DNA of 64,000 bases from Struthio camelus (lineage: Eukaryota; Chordata; Aves; Struthioniformes; Struthionidae), in contig NC_090982.1 of the NCBI RefSeq assembly GCF_040807025.1, positions 89,866,963-89,930,962 of the forward strand. Direction: 5' to 3'. The position numbers were made by a program, and so were the translations under genes. The notes under the pieces are model-generated. The model was not told the origin of the DNA. It searched no databases and saw only the letters and a list, made by a program, of their open reading frames with translations. How positions within the stretch are numbered: position 1 is the first letter of the stretch; each line of letters starts with the position of its first letter. Positions 31,087 to 43,173 of this stretch are shown in pieces.

Positions 31087-33374
31087 CGCAGCGCCGAGAA
31101 CGTTTACTTGAGAGTTGTAGCTAGGGAAACGAGAAGGTGGACAGGGGAAAAATACGCCCAGGCGCCCTGAGGCCTCCCCCAGTCGCAGGCACAGACTGTG
31201 GGCCCCAGCCAACCCGGGTACCAACTGACTGTAACCCCTGCTGAGCCTCGCTGAGCCCCGCGCCCTCCTGCACAGCTGCCCCACAGCTGTGGGGTTCCCC
31301 AGTCCAGTGTGTGTCGATGGGTCCTCCGTTGCCTCTTACATCTCCCCAGGCACGCGTATGCTGCACAGGAGTGTGGGTGTCTCCAGCAGTGGCACAGCAG
31401 CCTGATGCCTCTTGTCTGGAAGGTGGGGTCCTTCACAGCTCTTCTGGGCTCTTGGTGAGTTCCCTGCTGCCTCTTCTGGCATTCTGTACAAGCTCGTAGA
31501 TCCTTCCTCCTCTTCCAGTGGCTTCTCCTGCAAAGCTGACAGCCACATGCAGCACTGCTGTGCACTCAGTACGCATCTGGGGTGGCACCCCTGCCGTTGA
31601 GGGCCCTGCAGATTCCCACCCTTCCTGCTTCCAGCTCCCCCAAAAGCCAAGAAACCACCCACAGATCCTGTCCTAACACCCCTACAGACCCCAAAATGCC
31701 TCCAAACCCTGCCACAACATTGTCACTGACTCCAGACTTTCCCCCTCCAAGCCCCATACAGTCCTAAAACCACTCCTAGACCCTGTCCCCACAGCAGCGA
31801 GGTGTCCTAATTAGAGGGTGTGATCTGTGTCCCCCTTGACTCAGTCCTGCTTTGGAGAAAAGAGAATTTGCAGCACTTCTTGGTGAAGAATGTTGGCAGG
31901 TGGGTGCACAGATGACAAACCGATTTTTCTCTCTCTTTTTCTGAGCCACCTCTCGGGACCCTCTGTGCCTGCAAGAGGACTTTCTAAATGCGGCTGGTCT
32001 AGGATAATTGTGCTCTGTGCAATGCTTAAGGAGAACATTAACATACAATTGCAGGCTAAGGAATAACCTAAACAAATAAAAGGCTCAGGAAAAGCCTAAG
32101 GGAACGCTGAAGGGCTATGGGAAGCCCCCAACCATACTGTAGAAAAAAGTGTGGGTCTTAGGCACGTCCTCAGAGAAGGAGAGATGTGTTACTCCAATCC
32201 ATGGGACAATGGGTGCTATTAATTACCACCTGTAATTACCAAAAGTTCTGTAAAAGCAGAAGGGGCTAGAGATGATGCATAGCAGATTATGGACTATACG
32301 TAAAGTTGAAACAAACAACAACCCCCTCTTAAAATAGAAACAGGTTAGTCCTAGGCAGTAGATGAATGTAGCTTTGAGTAATGTGAAGAGCAGGGGTTAT
32401 GTCAATCACCCTGAAAGCCCTGGAGAAGTGGTGCAAAAAATCTATACCCTTGTGGCCTCATCAGTCTTTTGGGTTTGTTTGGCAGGGTAGTCCACTGAAG
32501 GAGAACGTTTTGAAGAGAAGCAGCTAGACCTAGTGATCCAGTTGTTCACCTTTGGTCATTGCCTCTAAGGCAAGCATCCACGTATAGGAGGAATAATCTA
32601 GGAGATGTATCAAAAAGGTAACAGGTTTGAAACAGAGGCAGGCAAATTAAGTGCTGTCATTCTTCCATGTAGTTAAAGACTGAGAGAATTGTTGGTTAAG
32701 CATGTGTATACAAGGGTTTGAGAAAGGATATTGAATGGTACAATAACACTGAACCAGACTAAGGTTTCATGGAAGATGGCATAGGTGTGTATTAGGTGAT
32801 GTGCCTGCCTGTCTAATAACCTAGCCCTAGTTGCTGTATGTTTTGTTACCAAACTGTTTACCTGTAACGTATGATGCCGAGGGCTGTTATAACTGCTGTC
32901 TCCATCTCCCCAAAAGGGAAACCCCATTCCTCCTGTTGAGGAAGGATCCCTAGGAATAGTGATCAGGATAACAGATCACCAACATATAACAGAAGGTCTG
33001 CACGTGTTACAAAAAGTATGCTGCATACATATTTCTTTGCATGTGACTTTATGTATCTATGAAGCATCATATTTTAAGAGCTACAAGACAGCAACTTATT
33101 ATCATAGGGGAATGATAGTCAAGTGACCAGAGTTCCCGAAGAGGAAGTGAGAGTGAGAGAGAAGTATCTGAATTGTAAAATTAAGAGGTGAATTTCAGGA
33201 AGGCTCAATTGGTGCAACCCCAGGTTCCTGATATGGCAATGGTATTTGGGGAAACAGGAATATAGTAGCTAGAAAAAAGGTTAAAGCCTTATGAAATTAA
33301 GACTCTTTCTTGTCAGTTCCAACTTTAGGGCAATTTTAGGAGGATTTAATTTCCTCCGGCAGTGTTAATATAAC
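31087..33374. other. No gene seen; copy of 10,761-13,048
   Basis: Same noncoding-looking sequence as copy 1 with a few substitutions. No independent evidence for a gene. Confidence 0.5.
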
Positions 33375-33887
33375 TTGCGTGGTATCGGCAGACCACGGTG
33401 GGAATTACGGGAAAGGAGTCAGGAATGGAGCTGGAACAAGGAACATGATGCTGCTTTCACTCAACTGAAAGAAGCGGCTGTAAAATCTCCTGCCCTCAAA
33501 TTCCCAGGACAAGGCAAGCCTTTTTCAGTAAGGATTCCCACATCTACTGATTTCGTGGGAGCAGCGCTGCTGCAAAAGAGCAGTAGAGGGAAAGTGGGTG
33601 CCAGTGGCATCATCCTTACATCCCCTTTGAGGCCCGAACAGAAACTCTCTGGCTGTGAGAAAGACTGTTTAGAAGCAATCTGGGCTGTAACTGTCTTTGA
33701 GACTTTTACCTTTTATCAGCCCAGATGCAGCCCAATCTGCTCAATTCCCTCTAAACTAGCTCATGTCAGGGAAATAAATAGGCAGCAGAGTATCCTCTGT
33801 CTAAGTGGGACAGTGGGCACTGATCTTAACAAGGGGGGAGTTACAGTGCAAGTGTACCAAGAAGCAGATCATCTTCTGTGCATCTGA
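33375..33887 (+). pseudogene. Endogenous retrovirus pol remnant, copy 2
   Basis: Same RT/RNase H fragment as 13,049-13,561, with TDFVGAALL in place of TDSMGAALL and a few other changes. No flanking gag, protease, integrase, env or intact long terminal repeat was recognised. A decayed fragment carried along by the duplication. Confidence 0.75.
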
Positions 33888-34486
33888 ATTGAATGAGGGG
33901 TAGAGCGCGGTTGTGCCAAAAATGTGGACACAGAAGGCTTCTGAAAGATTAAGCTCTAGGAGCTACTTAGTCTAACTTCCCTTTCACAGCAACCCAAGTG
34001 TCTTCATGGCTTCCAAAAGGGGAGTTGGGGGAAGCGGTATTTGTGGCTTGCCTGTGCTCGTTTGCTTTGCTTGTGTGTATATTAGATCTGCTTTTGTGCA
34101 TATAAACGGGTTTGTCTTATGATTTTCTGCAGAGCTCTGATTTTTTTTTTTTTTGCTTTGCTTTATACTTTCGGAGGATGATGGATTTTACCGTGCCTCC
34201 ATCAACAAGCGCTGGCTGACAAAGTTATAACGTCCCAGCGGAGACTCTTAGGCAAGACGGAGGAGTTCAGACACGCAGCCTGCCAGAAGAACGTCACCTG
34301 GGAGGGGTTGCTAGCCTTGAGCTATAGGCGCTGATGCATATGGGTCATTCTGGCAGACACGGAGGGGTTTTCTTTGGTGGCAGAAATTGTAGCTTGACTG
34401 TACACCCTATAGCGGCAGTATTTTTGTGTTTATAAATTGTGTTAATCTTAGGTATTCAGAACATCGGGGATCGACTACATGCTGCC

Positions 34487-36974
34487 ATGAAGAACTACAG
34501 GCTACCGCGCTCAGACCTTTGTAAGTTACAGCGTGTCAAGAGCGGCCAGGAGAATCCAAATGCCAGTGGAAAGATTCTCTGCGTGGTCCTGCTGAAGAAC
34601 TTCGGCTGTAGGAAGGTTGGCTGCATCCTCACTGGACTTGTGAGTAATAAGCCACAATTCATGGACCAGCCAAGGAGAGAGGGGAATAGTGGGCCCGTGG
34701 GTGTACCCTCGCTCTTGCAGACACAGACACTCTGGAGGTATAGGGATACAGGCAAGCAGGCCCACAAGTGGCCTCCACGTGCCTTTCGGTGTGGCTGCGG
34801 GTCCTCCGCACAGCAGTGCCCAAGTGGACTTTGGGCCCAGCGGTACACAGAGAGCTCTGCAGCTCAGCAGGTGAGTGGAACTGGAGCGGGTTGAGGGCTG
34901 TTCCGGGCTGTCTGGATCCATCTGGTTCCATTCGCTGTCCCTCTGTCCAGCGCTCCATCTTTTTCTTTCTTTCCCCGTAGCTCTGTCCGATACCCCGTCC
35001 CTTTGTTTAGCTACTCAGTGCCCTGCCCAGTTCCCCATCCCTCTGGTACTCTTTGCATCCCTCTGTCAATATCTTCCTCCCTCCGACTGGCTCCCTATCG
35101 CTCTATCCAGCTCTCCATCATCCTTTTCCCCTCTCTGTCCCACTACCTGCCCGCTGTTCCTCTGTCCAGCTCCCCATCCCTCTGCTGCTCTTGTCTGTCT
35201 CTTTGTACCTTTCCAGCCTTCTCTCCCCCTCTCCAGCCTTCTCTTTCTATTTCTGTCCCTCTGTTCAGCTCCCCATCCATCTATTTGTCTCCCTATCCCT
35301 CTTTTCCCCTGTTCTATCTCATCTCTCTGTCTGACTTCCCCTCCCTCTTTTTTTTCTCTCCACCTTTCTGGTTGGCTCTTCGTCCTTCTCACTCTCTTCC
35401 CATTGCTCTGACTGGCTCCCTTTCCCTCTCTTCCAGTCCCCGTTCCTCTGTCTGGTTCTCCACCCTTCTCTTTTGCTTCCCGTCCCTCTGTCTTCTTCCC
35501 CTTCCCTCCTTTCCTCTCTTTATTCTTCTGTCCACTTCTACATCCCTCTTTTTCTCTCTTCTGCTCCCTGGTCCTCTCTTCAGCCCTCCACCTGTCTGGC
35601 CCTCTGTCCTCTTTTTCTCTTCCTTTGTCCAGGGCCCTGACCCTGGGGCTAGGTCTCTATCCTTCTCTTTCTTTTTCCATCTGTCAGCCAAGCTCTCTAT
35701 CCCTCTTTCCTTCTGTTCTGCTCCCTGTCCCTCTGTCCAGCTCAAGGTTCATCATTCCTTTGTGTTTTGTCTGGTGTGGAAGGTGTCAAGAGGCAATTGG
35801 TGCTCGGCAGAGACGATCAGTAGCAACCAGAGGGTCCCATCAATCTGCCTGGTTCAGGTCATGTCAGATACCCCTGCAGTGACTCTGTGCAGAGGCATGG
35901 GGCTGCGGATGTGCAGTGGGGGAGCACTAATGGGCCAAAGATGCTGTGGGGGGATGTGGTAGACATTAGCATGTGGTAGAGATTAGCAGAGGCTCTGAGT
36001 ATTCGGGTGTTAGGACAGGTGCAGGTAGGGCAGGGTGTGCTAGGGCAGTCTGGAGCTGCTGTTGTCCGTCTTACACGTCAGCGCAGTCTGCAGTTACTGT
36101 GTCTTGTCTGCCTGTGCGCAGACAGGGCTGCTGCGCGGTGCAGTTGGAGTCGTGATTGTGTCGCTGGCATTGAGCCCAGTTTTCTGACTTTATGCAAACT
36201 GTTGTCTTCCCTACATCAGCCTTACTCTGCTCCTCTTCCAGGAGCCTGTTTTCAACTCTGCTTTCCAACACGCTGTCACGTCACAGGGATTTCCAGCACG
36301 GTCTGTCTAACTTGGGCCACATGCTAGGCAGCCTGAACGAGTGAAGCAAAATCCTTCTTCTGTCATTGTCCAGGCCAGAGTCAGTTTCCCATCAGCTCAG
36401 TCTCCAGAGTTTGGAGTTTTTGGAGGCCTTAGTTTTTATCCTGCCTTGGCTGGACAGTGCTTTCTGAGAGTGTCCGTCAGCGGCACAGTTTCCCTGAGGA
36501 GGACCATCTACCGAAGGCTGGAGGTGGCCGAGTGCCTGAGCGAGCCTGACTGTATGTGAGGGCTGCCGTGACATCCTTGCGATAAAACGGAGCCTGAGAG
36601 AGTGACTGGAGCAGTGTAGAGGGTCAGTCATAATTGTGGGAACAGTTACGGGCCTTGGACAAGGGAGTAGTTCTAGGAGGGCTGCGCAGTTGCCTGGCAT
36701 CTCAGTAACTGTTCTGGCTTCTTTGCAGGTGCTGAAGCATAGTCTGGCAGTCGAAGGAGCGGTGTCACAGCTGGGAGCTCTGCGGAGATCTGTGGTTGGC
36801 CATGAAGGTCGAGCTCTGACTTGCAGCGTGGACGCAGCTAAGTCTTGGGGCTGCACTGTGTGTGTGCAGGGCTGGGAGGTGGAAGGTGGTTGTCCCCTAG
36901 GTGGTTGCTGGAGTCACTGGCTGTGGATGTTTGCCCATGGAGCTGAGGGGACCAAAAATATTAATTGTCTGTAA
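34487..36974 (+). CDS. Putative spliced ORF of 182 codons, product unknown (copy 2)
   Basis: Same model as at 14,163. Blocks are 34452-34639, 34721-34870 and 36729-36974, all splice-like sites kept, stop TAA at the end, AATAAA at 37984. Within the modelled coding blocks I saw one amino-acid change against copy 1 (GSSTQQ to GSSAQQ), while the short gap between the first two blocks also changed once. Frame and signals being intact in both copies is compatible with a gene, but the copies are too similar for that to be a strong test. No recognised domain. Confidence 0.27.
34899..35744 (+). repeat. Pyrimidine-rich degenerate minisatellite, copy 2
   Basis: Copy of 14,575-15,420 with scattered substitutions, for example CTGCTCTATC to CTGTTCTATC and TCTGCTTCCCC to TCTTCTTCCCC. 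Confidence 0.8.
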
Positions 36975-37983
36975 TGGAGTTGAATAAGCGCTTGCAATGT
37001 TTCAGGTAGGTTCAGTGGAAGTGCAGCTTACTGCAGTCCTGTGGAGCGATTCTTGCATGTGCTCACATTTGAATGGTGGCTAAGACCAAGCTTATAAACA
37101 GCAACTGTAACATGATTCTGATGCATATCTTCCTGTTCTGCTGTACTTCTAAATGAAGGGGAAACTTCTTAAGCTGTGGGCAAAACTTGCAAGCTCATGT
37201 GTACTTTGGTGTTTCTTGCTTAAAGCTGAGGGTTTGGAGTTTTTCACTTGAGGTTTATTGTTTAGTTTGTTGTTGAGGGTCTGTCACTCAGGGGCTATGC
37301 TTTATTACTTTATTTTGTGGGGTTGTCTTTATCAGTCAGGGTTTACAGTTTGCTGACTTAGCGATCAGGGCGCAGGATTTAAAATCCAACCTCATCCGTA
37401 AATTTTAAAGCAACCACTTGGGTTCCAAGATTTGCAGTTTGTCACTTAGGGTTCAGGGCTTACGCCTTACTGATAAATGACAAGGGCTGAATCCTTAGAT
37501 AATAAACTGTAAGCCCCGAAGCCTAAGCAGCAGGCTGCAAACTCTCCTTTGGGGTTCCTAACCTTCCCCTGTTCCCAGTGTTCAGCTTTGCGCACTGACC
37601 TGAGGTCTGGATTTGATAAGGCGCAGGCCCATCGCACTGAGAGTGGTGATGTGACAGGTGAGGTGAGAGCTGTGAAAGTGTCTTGCAGGGCTCTAGTCTG
37701 GGGTAGGGCAGTAGTGCAGACAGGCAGGATCAGAGATCAAAGATCTTCTCACCTGTCAGAGCTGAATCCTATCCCTGAAGGAAAAAGTAGAGGGGATAGG
37801 CTGTCAGCTACTCAGACGCCTGCCGCGTCAAGGGCAGCAGCAGGAGCTGACCCTTCCCCAAAGGACCGACGAACGCTGGTGCGGAGGTGACTCTTCAGGT
37901 GTCACAGGGTAAGGAGAAGCATGCTGGCACTGAGCTCCATGGCAGACTCTCTCCCAGGTGTTGCCTCTGTGCAGTAAAACTAT

Positions 37984-37989
37984 AATAAA
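37984..37989 (+). terminator. Polyadenylation signal AATAAA, copy 2
   Basis: AATAAACAGTTGCTTTACTC as in copy 1, preceded here by an extra TAT, with the same GT-rich downstream stretch. Confidence 0.45.
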
Positions 37990-38204
37990 CAGTTGCTTTA
38001 CTCTTTGCACTCGTGTCTGTGGTTCCTGCCATCACTTTGCCTGAAGATGATGCCCAGGGGAGGAGGTTACACATTGTGTCTGGGATTGGGAGCTGGTCCC
38101 CACATCCTTTGTTCTTGGGGGTCCCTGCGGTTCCCAGGGACCCCAGTGCTGTTCACAGGGCTCTGGGTAACTTCCCTTGCATTGCCTTGACCCTTGGGGC
38201 TCTT

Positions 38205-38990
38205 GGTGGAGATTTCCATTATCCTGGGGGCAGCCAGGGCCCCTTCAGGGCTGTGTGAAGTCCCCAGACTGCCCTCAGATTTGCTTTCAGCACTCTGCAA
38301 CGTCCCTCATGTGTCGGTGGCCTGTGTCCCTGGTGCTGGGAGACAGTTTTCCTGGGGAAAGGGGGAGCCTGCAGGCACCTTGGCGTCAGCTGCACTGAGC
38401 CCTGTGACATGCCTTGTGGCCCCTTTAGTGTGCGCAAAGGCCCTTCACTTGAATTTTGGTTTGCCCAAGAGCCCTGCATTTGCCCTTTGGTGGTCCTCAG
38501 GACACCTCAATTCACATTTTGGGTTGCTGGCAAGCCCTCTGTGTGCTTTTCCGCGTGCCCTGGGGCCCGATGTTTGTTTTGCAGCACACCGCAAAGTTCT
38601 CTGTTTATCTTTCTCCCCTGTCCCTGAGTTTTCTGGGTGCTTTTTGGTGTGCCCCAGGGTCCTGCCTTTGCCTTTTGGTGCCCCCAGAGTCACTCTGTTT
38701 TCTCTATCATCACCTGGTAACTTTTTTTTAACTTTTGTTGCACCCAGACCTCTTGATTTGTTCTCTTGTCCCCTGAATACTCCCTCTTCCTCTCTGTACC
38801 CCCCAGGGCTCTCCCTTTAGCTTCTAGCAAGCACCTCTCAGGTGCTGGGGTGCCTCTGCTGCCCTGGCAGCCCCAGCTGTCCCTGATGGGGCTGAGGGTA
38901 ATTCCCTTCCCCTGGTTCCTGAGGGCTGCAGCTGTGGGCCCTGGGGCTGGAACAAGCCCCAGGTGGGGCTGATGGCCACGGCAGGCATGC
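38205..38990. repeat. Degenerate CCC-rich repeat, diverged part of copy 2
   Basis: Related to 17,880-18,385. Words such as GAGCCCTGCATTTGCCCTTT and GTGCCCCCAGAGTCACTCTG recur with a period near 30 bp. Beyond 38,740 the sequence has no counterpart in copy 1: about 1 kb is present only here. Confidence 0.6.
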
Positions 38991-39740
38991 GCTGGGGCTG
39001 GGGCCGCAGTCGGGAGGAAGCTCGTGCAGGGGCCGGTCTGGGACAACGGAGCTGCCTCTGAGCACCGCCCGCCGGGACCGGCGCTGCGGCCGCACCGCGG
39101 AGGAGGTGAGCGGGGCCGGGGGGTGCGCGCGTCCCGGCAGACGGGAGCATCTCGGGCCAGCGGAAACTGCGCCGGGGATGGCGGTGCACCGGGGCGGTGG
39201 GGAAGAGCGGAGCACCGGGGCCACGGGGAGTGGTCAGGAAGGGGGTGCGCCGGGGCTGGGGGGGAGGTAGGAGGGGGGCCAGGGCTGTGATGGGGCGAGG
39301 AGCGGAGAGAAAAGGGGGGCGCCAGGGCGAGGGTGGAGCGAGGAAGGGGTTGCACCGGGGCTGGAGGAGGAAGGAAAAGGGGCGTCGGGGCTGCAGTGGT
39401 GCGGGGGGAGGGAGGACGGGGGTGCGTCGGGGCTGGCGGGGTTGGTTTATTGCGCGGTGGGAGGGGCGCGGGGGGTCCTGGGTCAGACCGGGACCGTGTC
39501 GGGGGGGGCGGGGGAAGGAGAGATCCCAGAGGAAGGCCTGGGAGAGTCGCAGTGGGGGCAGGGGCAGTGTCGGAGCTGACCCGGGGCCGGTCCGGCGGCG
39601 TCGGGGGAATCTCGGGCCGGGGTTGGGGATCGCGGGGCCCCTCTCCGGGCTCGGCGGCGTCCGGGTGTCAGGGGGCGGGAGGGTGGTTGGGACGGGAAGG
39701 AACTGAATCGCCCGAGGGTCAAGCTTCACAGAGCGCTGAG
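38990..39740 (+). promoter_or_regulatory. CpG island, possible promoter and first exon
   Basis: CpG-dense, G-rich plus strand (repeated GGGGCTGG, GGGGCGAGG and GGGGGTGCGC words) with a donor-like GAGGAG/GTGAGC at 39,106 after GCTGCGGCCGCACCGCGG. It stands between the degenerate repeat and the 61-bp ZNF143/ETS minisatellite, and the array's motifs point away from it on the minus strand, so a bidirectional promoter is possible. No supported ATG. Confidence 0.45.
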
Positions 39741-40300
39741 GACCGCGGCATGCCGGGAGCAGTAGTCTTCCGGCACGGGGCTTCCGGGCGGCCATGTTGT
39801 TTCGCGGGCCATGCCGGGAGCAGTAGTCTTCCGGCACGGGGCTTCCGGGCGGCCATGTTGTTTTGCGGGCCATGCCGGGAGGAGTAGTCTTCCGGCACGG
39901 GGCTTCCGGGCGGCCATGTTGTTTTGCGGGCCATGCCGGGAGGAGTAGTCTTCCGGCACGGGGCTTCCGGGCGGCCATGTTGTTTCGCCGTGCATGCCGG
40001 GAGCAGTAGTCTTCTGGCACGGGGCTTCCGGGCGGCCATGTTATTTCGCTCTGCATACTGGGAGGAGTAGTCTTCCGGCACGGGGCTTCCGGGAGGCCAT
40101 GTTGTTTCGCTCTGCCTGCCGGGAGCAGTAGTCTTCCGGCACGGGACTTCCGGGAGGCCATGTTGTTTCGCTCTGCCTGCCGGGAGTAGTAAACTTCCGG
40201 CACTGAGCTTCCGGGCGGCCATGTTGCTTCGCTCTGCATGCCGGGAGGAGTAGTCTTCCAGCAGTAGCTTTCCCGGCGGCCATTTTAATCTGCAGGGCAT
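39741..40300 (-). repeat. 61-bp minisatellite of ZNF143/ETS/YY1-like motifs, locus 2
   Basis: About nine units with exact 61-bp steps in the conserved part (starts at 39749, 39810, 39871, 39932 and onward). On the minus strand each reads CAACATGGCCGCCCGGAAG, then GTGCCGGAAGACTACT, then CCTCCCGGCATGC or GCTCCCGGCATGC. That is a YY1-like ATGGC core, two ETS cores (CCGGAAG) and a ZNF143-like ACTAC...CCC...ATGC element. Units at the right end are more diverged (GTAGTAAACTTCC at about 40,190). Locus 1 has about six units, so copy number differs between the duplicated loci. Confidence 0.85.
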
Positions 40301-40495
40301 GCTGGCAGGTGTTACCTTCCCCTGCTGGGCTTTTGGGAGACCATCTTGTGTCTCTCGAGGTGGCAGGAGGTGCAGCTGTCAGCGGGTTTCCCACCTGCTG
40401 GCCACGTTGTGTTCTGTGGCATACCAGGAGCTGTAGTTCCAGGTGTCTGTGCCTTCTCAGCCCTGCAGCATTGGCCCAGTGTCTCTGTTCCTCAC
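40301..40495. repeat. Flank homologous to 18,941-19,125
   Basis: Matches the right flank of locus 1. GGCATACCAGGAGCTGTAGT at about 40,419-40,438 is itself a further ZNF143-like element (minus-strand ACTACAGCTCC). Homology ends at about 40,495. Confidence 0.65.
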
Positions 40496-41560
40496 TGGAC
40501 ATTTGCTGCTCCCAGGAGAGTGTCCATGGGTCACCGAGGCAGTGGAATTTCCCTGTCTTTCCCTGGTACAGGGCAGGAAGTATTTTCCATCTCTGGTGTG
40601 CCCAGACAGGGTTCTCCCCAGGGCCTGGGGATGTCCCTATTGTCCCTGGGGAGGGCAGGGAGAGTGTGAGGGGCGGTGGGGGCTCCTGATAGTCATAGCT
40701 TTGTTCAGGCTTGGGGCCAGGTAGGCAGCAACAACTAGGAGGAGTGGTGGCGCTGGGAGGGAATGGTGCAAAGCTGTCCTGTTTTGCAGCACAAGGAAAT
40801 GCAACCAGCACTGTTGCTGTCCAAGGACCCTAAAAGAGCCGGAGAGACCCTGGAGCAGCCGCAGGCACCCCACAGCAGCCCCAGGGACTGTGTCACTGCC
40901 TCCCAAGGTCACTGTGTTCAGCTACCTTTAACTGGGTGGAAAGAGCCTCCAGGAGCCCTGGGCACAGCTGCAGAGAATCCCCAGTTGCCTCTACATATTT
41001 TCTTTACAAACATGGGATCTCTTGGATGCCTTGCTGCTGCTTCTGTGTTGCTCAGTGCCTAGGTGTGCTATGTTCGCATCCACCCTCTGTGCTGCCCTCT
41101 GCTCTGTTAGAGCTGTTGGCCAGATCAAAAGGGGTGTGCGGCTAAGAACTAGGCCAGGGGGTCTCAGCTGCCTGGTATAGGACAAATAGGAGGGGGAATG
41201 GGCAACAGGAGATAAAAGTACATGTGGATGAGAAACAGGTGCTTTAGAGGACTAAGATGCAGGGGCAACTGACAGGAGTAGAAGTAGCAGGGGAAAAGGG
41301 TGATGAGGAAGATGTGTTGTTAGAGGCAGTACAGCGGAGAAGAGAGGGGGGAAAAATGCTCCTATGATGAAATAAGAACTGTCCTGAAGAGATTTGCTTT
41401 TTGCCCTTCAGGTTATGACTCTGCATGACTTCCTGAGAACTGTTCTGAGCACATGGTGTTGTAGGTCAAGACTGCCTGGGCAGTGATCCTCAAGTTGTCT
41501 GCCAAGACTACACAACAGCTGACAGCTGCCTGCGGAATGAAAGCAAAGGCCTGCTTCTCA
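40496..41560. other. No gene seen
   Basis: Unique-looking sequence with short unremarkable frames on both strands. No splice pairs, promoter or known repeat recognised. Confidence 0.45.
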
Positions 41561-43142
41561 GAGGTAAGAGGCAGGGTCCAAGTGGAAGGATTATGGCAGG
41601 TGAGTTAATGTCCCAGGACCTTTAGTTTTCTGCCTCATCACCCCAGGACTCACCCGTTTGCTCCCTAGTTCCTTCAGGACCTATCCATTTGCCTTCAGGT
41701 GTGCTCCAAGACACTCCATTTGTTCTCCTGTCCCCTCAGAAGTCTTTGCTGCTTTCTAGTTCCTGCATGATTACTCTGCCATTTAGAGTCTGTGGGTCTT
41801 CTGGTAGCATCAAGACTCCTATGTTTGTTCTTTTGTCCTATTAAGTCCCCTCTCTCTTTCTTCTGGGTCCCTCAAAACCCCTCCATTTGCCATTAGTGCA
41901 TCCCAGAGCCTTTGTTTTTCCCTGTAGTCCTCTCAGGATGCCCCTGTTTGCCTTCTGAGCCCCTTAGGGCCCACCTCACTGTCTCTTAGTCCCATCAGCA
42001 GCCCTCTGATTGCCACACGCTCCCCTCAGGAACCTTTGTTTGCCTTGAGGGCACTCCAGAACCCTGGGCGCTCATGGCACCCTTTCAGTGTGCCCTGAAG
42101 CCCTCCTTTTCTATTGATTGCACCACAGAGTCCTCTCTATGCCCTATCCCTATGACCGTTCTGTGTGCCCTCTATCCCATCAGGTCCCCTTTCCTTCCAG
42201 TCCCCTCAAGACTCCTCCATCTTCCTTTCTTTTACCTCAGAGCTCTCTGTGTTCTCTAGTCTGATCAAAATCAATCCATGTGGCATGTAGCCTCAAAACT
42301 GCTGGCCTTCATTGTGTTCCAGCATTGCCTAAATGCCCTGAAATCCCACCTGAGCTCCTCCTTGGGAGTTCTGTTTCTCTCGGATCCCTTTCTGTTCTCC
42401 TTCTTTGCCTCTTAGTGCATACTATAGCCCTCCATTTCCTTGCAGCCTGCCTTATGCCTTCTCAATTATCTTCTACTCCCTTCAGAACCCCCATGTTTGT
42501 TCTTCAAAGCACCCCAGAACCCTGTGTTCTCCTGTCGCGCTCCAGGGCCGTTTGCAACCTAGTCCCATCAGAACCAGTCCTTTTCCATTTTGGGGTGCCC
42601 CAGTGCCCACTGTGTGCTGTCTCTTCCCCTCAGGACCCCGGCATCTAATCCCCACAGAAGGCCTCCTTTGGCCCTTGGGCTCCCTAACAACCCCTTCCTG
42701 AGCCCTTGATTTGAACTGGAGACATCCTTCTGTCATGCCATCCTAGAACCCAATGAATGCCCTCTAATCTTCTCAAGACTCTTCCATTTTCTAATCTAGT
42801 TACCTCAAAACTGCTCCCAAAGCCTTCACTGTGCCCTAGAGGCCTCTCTTTGATGTCTAGTCCCCCTAGGCCTGCTCCAATCCTCTCAGAAGCCCTCCAT
42901 TGTGCACCAGAGGCTCTCTTGGGTGTGTAGAGTCCTTAGGAGCCCTCTAGTACCCTCAGAACCCCTCCTGAGGCCTTTGTAGTGCCCCAGAGCCCTCTTG
43001 GGGTCCAGTAGCTCTCTTAGGACCTAATTCCTTCAGTACCCCTCTTTTGGCCTGCGTTGTGCAGGAGCCCTCTGTTAGCCTTCTAGCTCTCAGGGGACCA
43101 CTCCAGTCCCATCAGAACCCCTCCTTTTGCCTTCATTGTGCC

Positions 43143-43173
<31 letters not shown>

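Larger units (their letters stand above)
30405..38205. repeat. Near-identical segmental duplication, copy 2
   Basis: Counterpart of 10,079-17,880. All landmarks of copy 1 recur in order: promoter, retroviral pol remnant, T-run, splice-like blocks, pyrimidine minisatellite, AATAAA. Near-identity ends at about 38,205. Beyond it the two loci are clearly older relatives. Confidence 0.93.
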
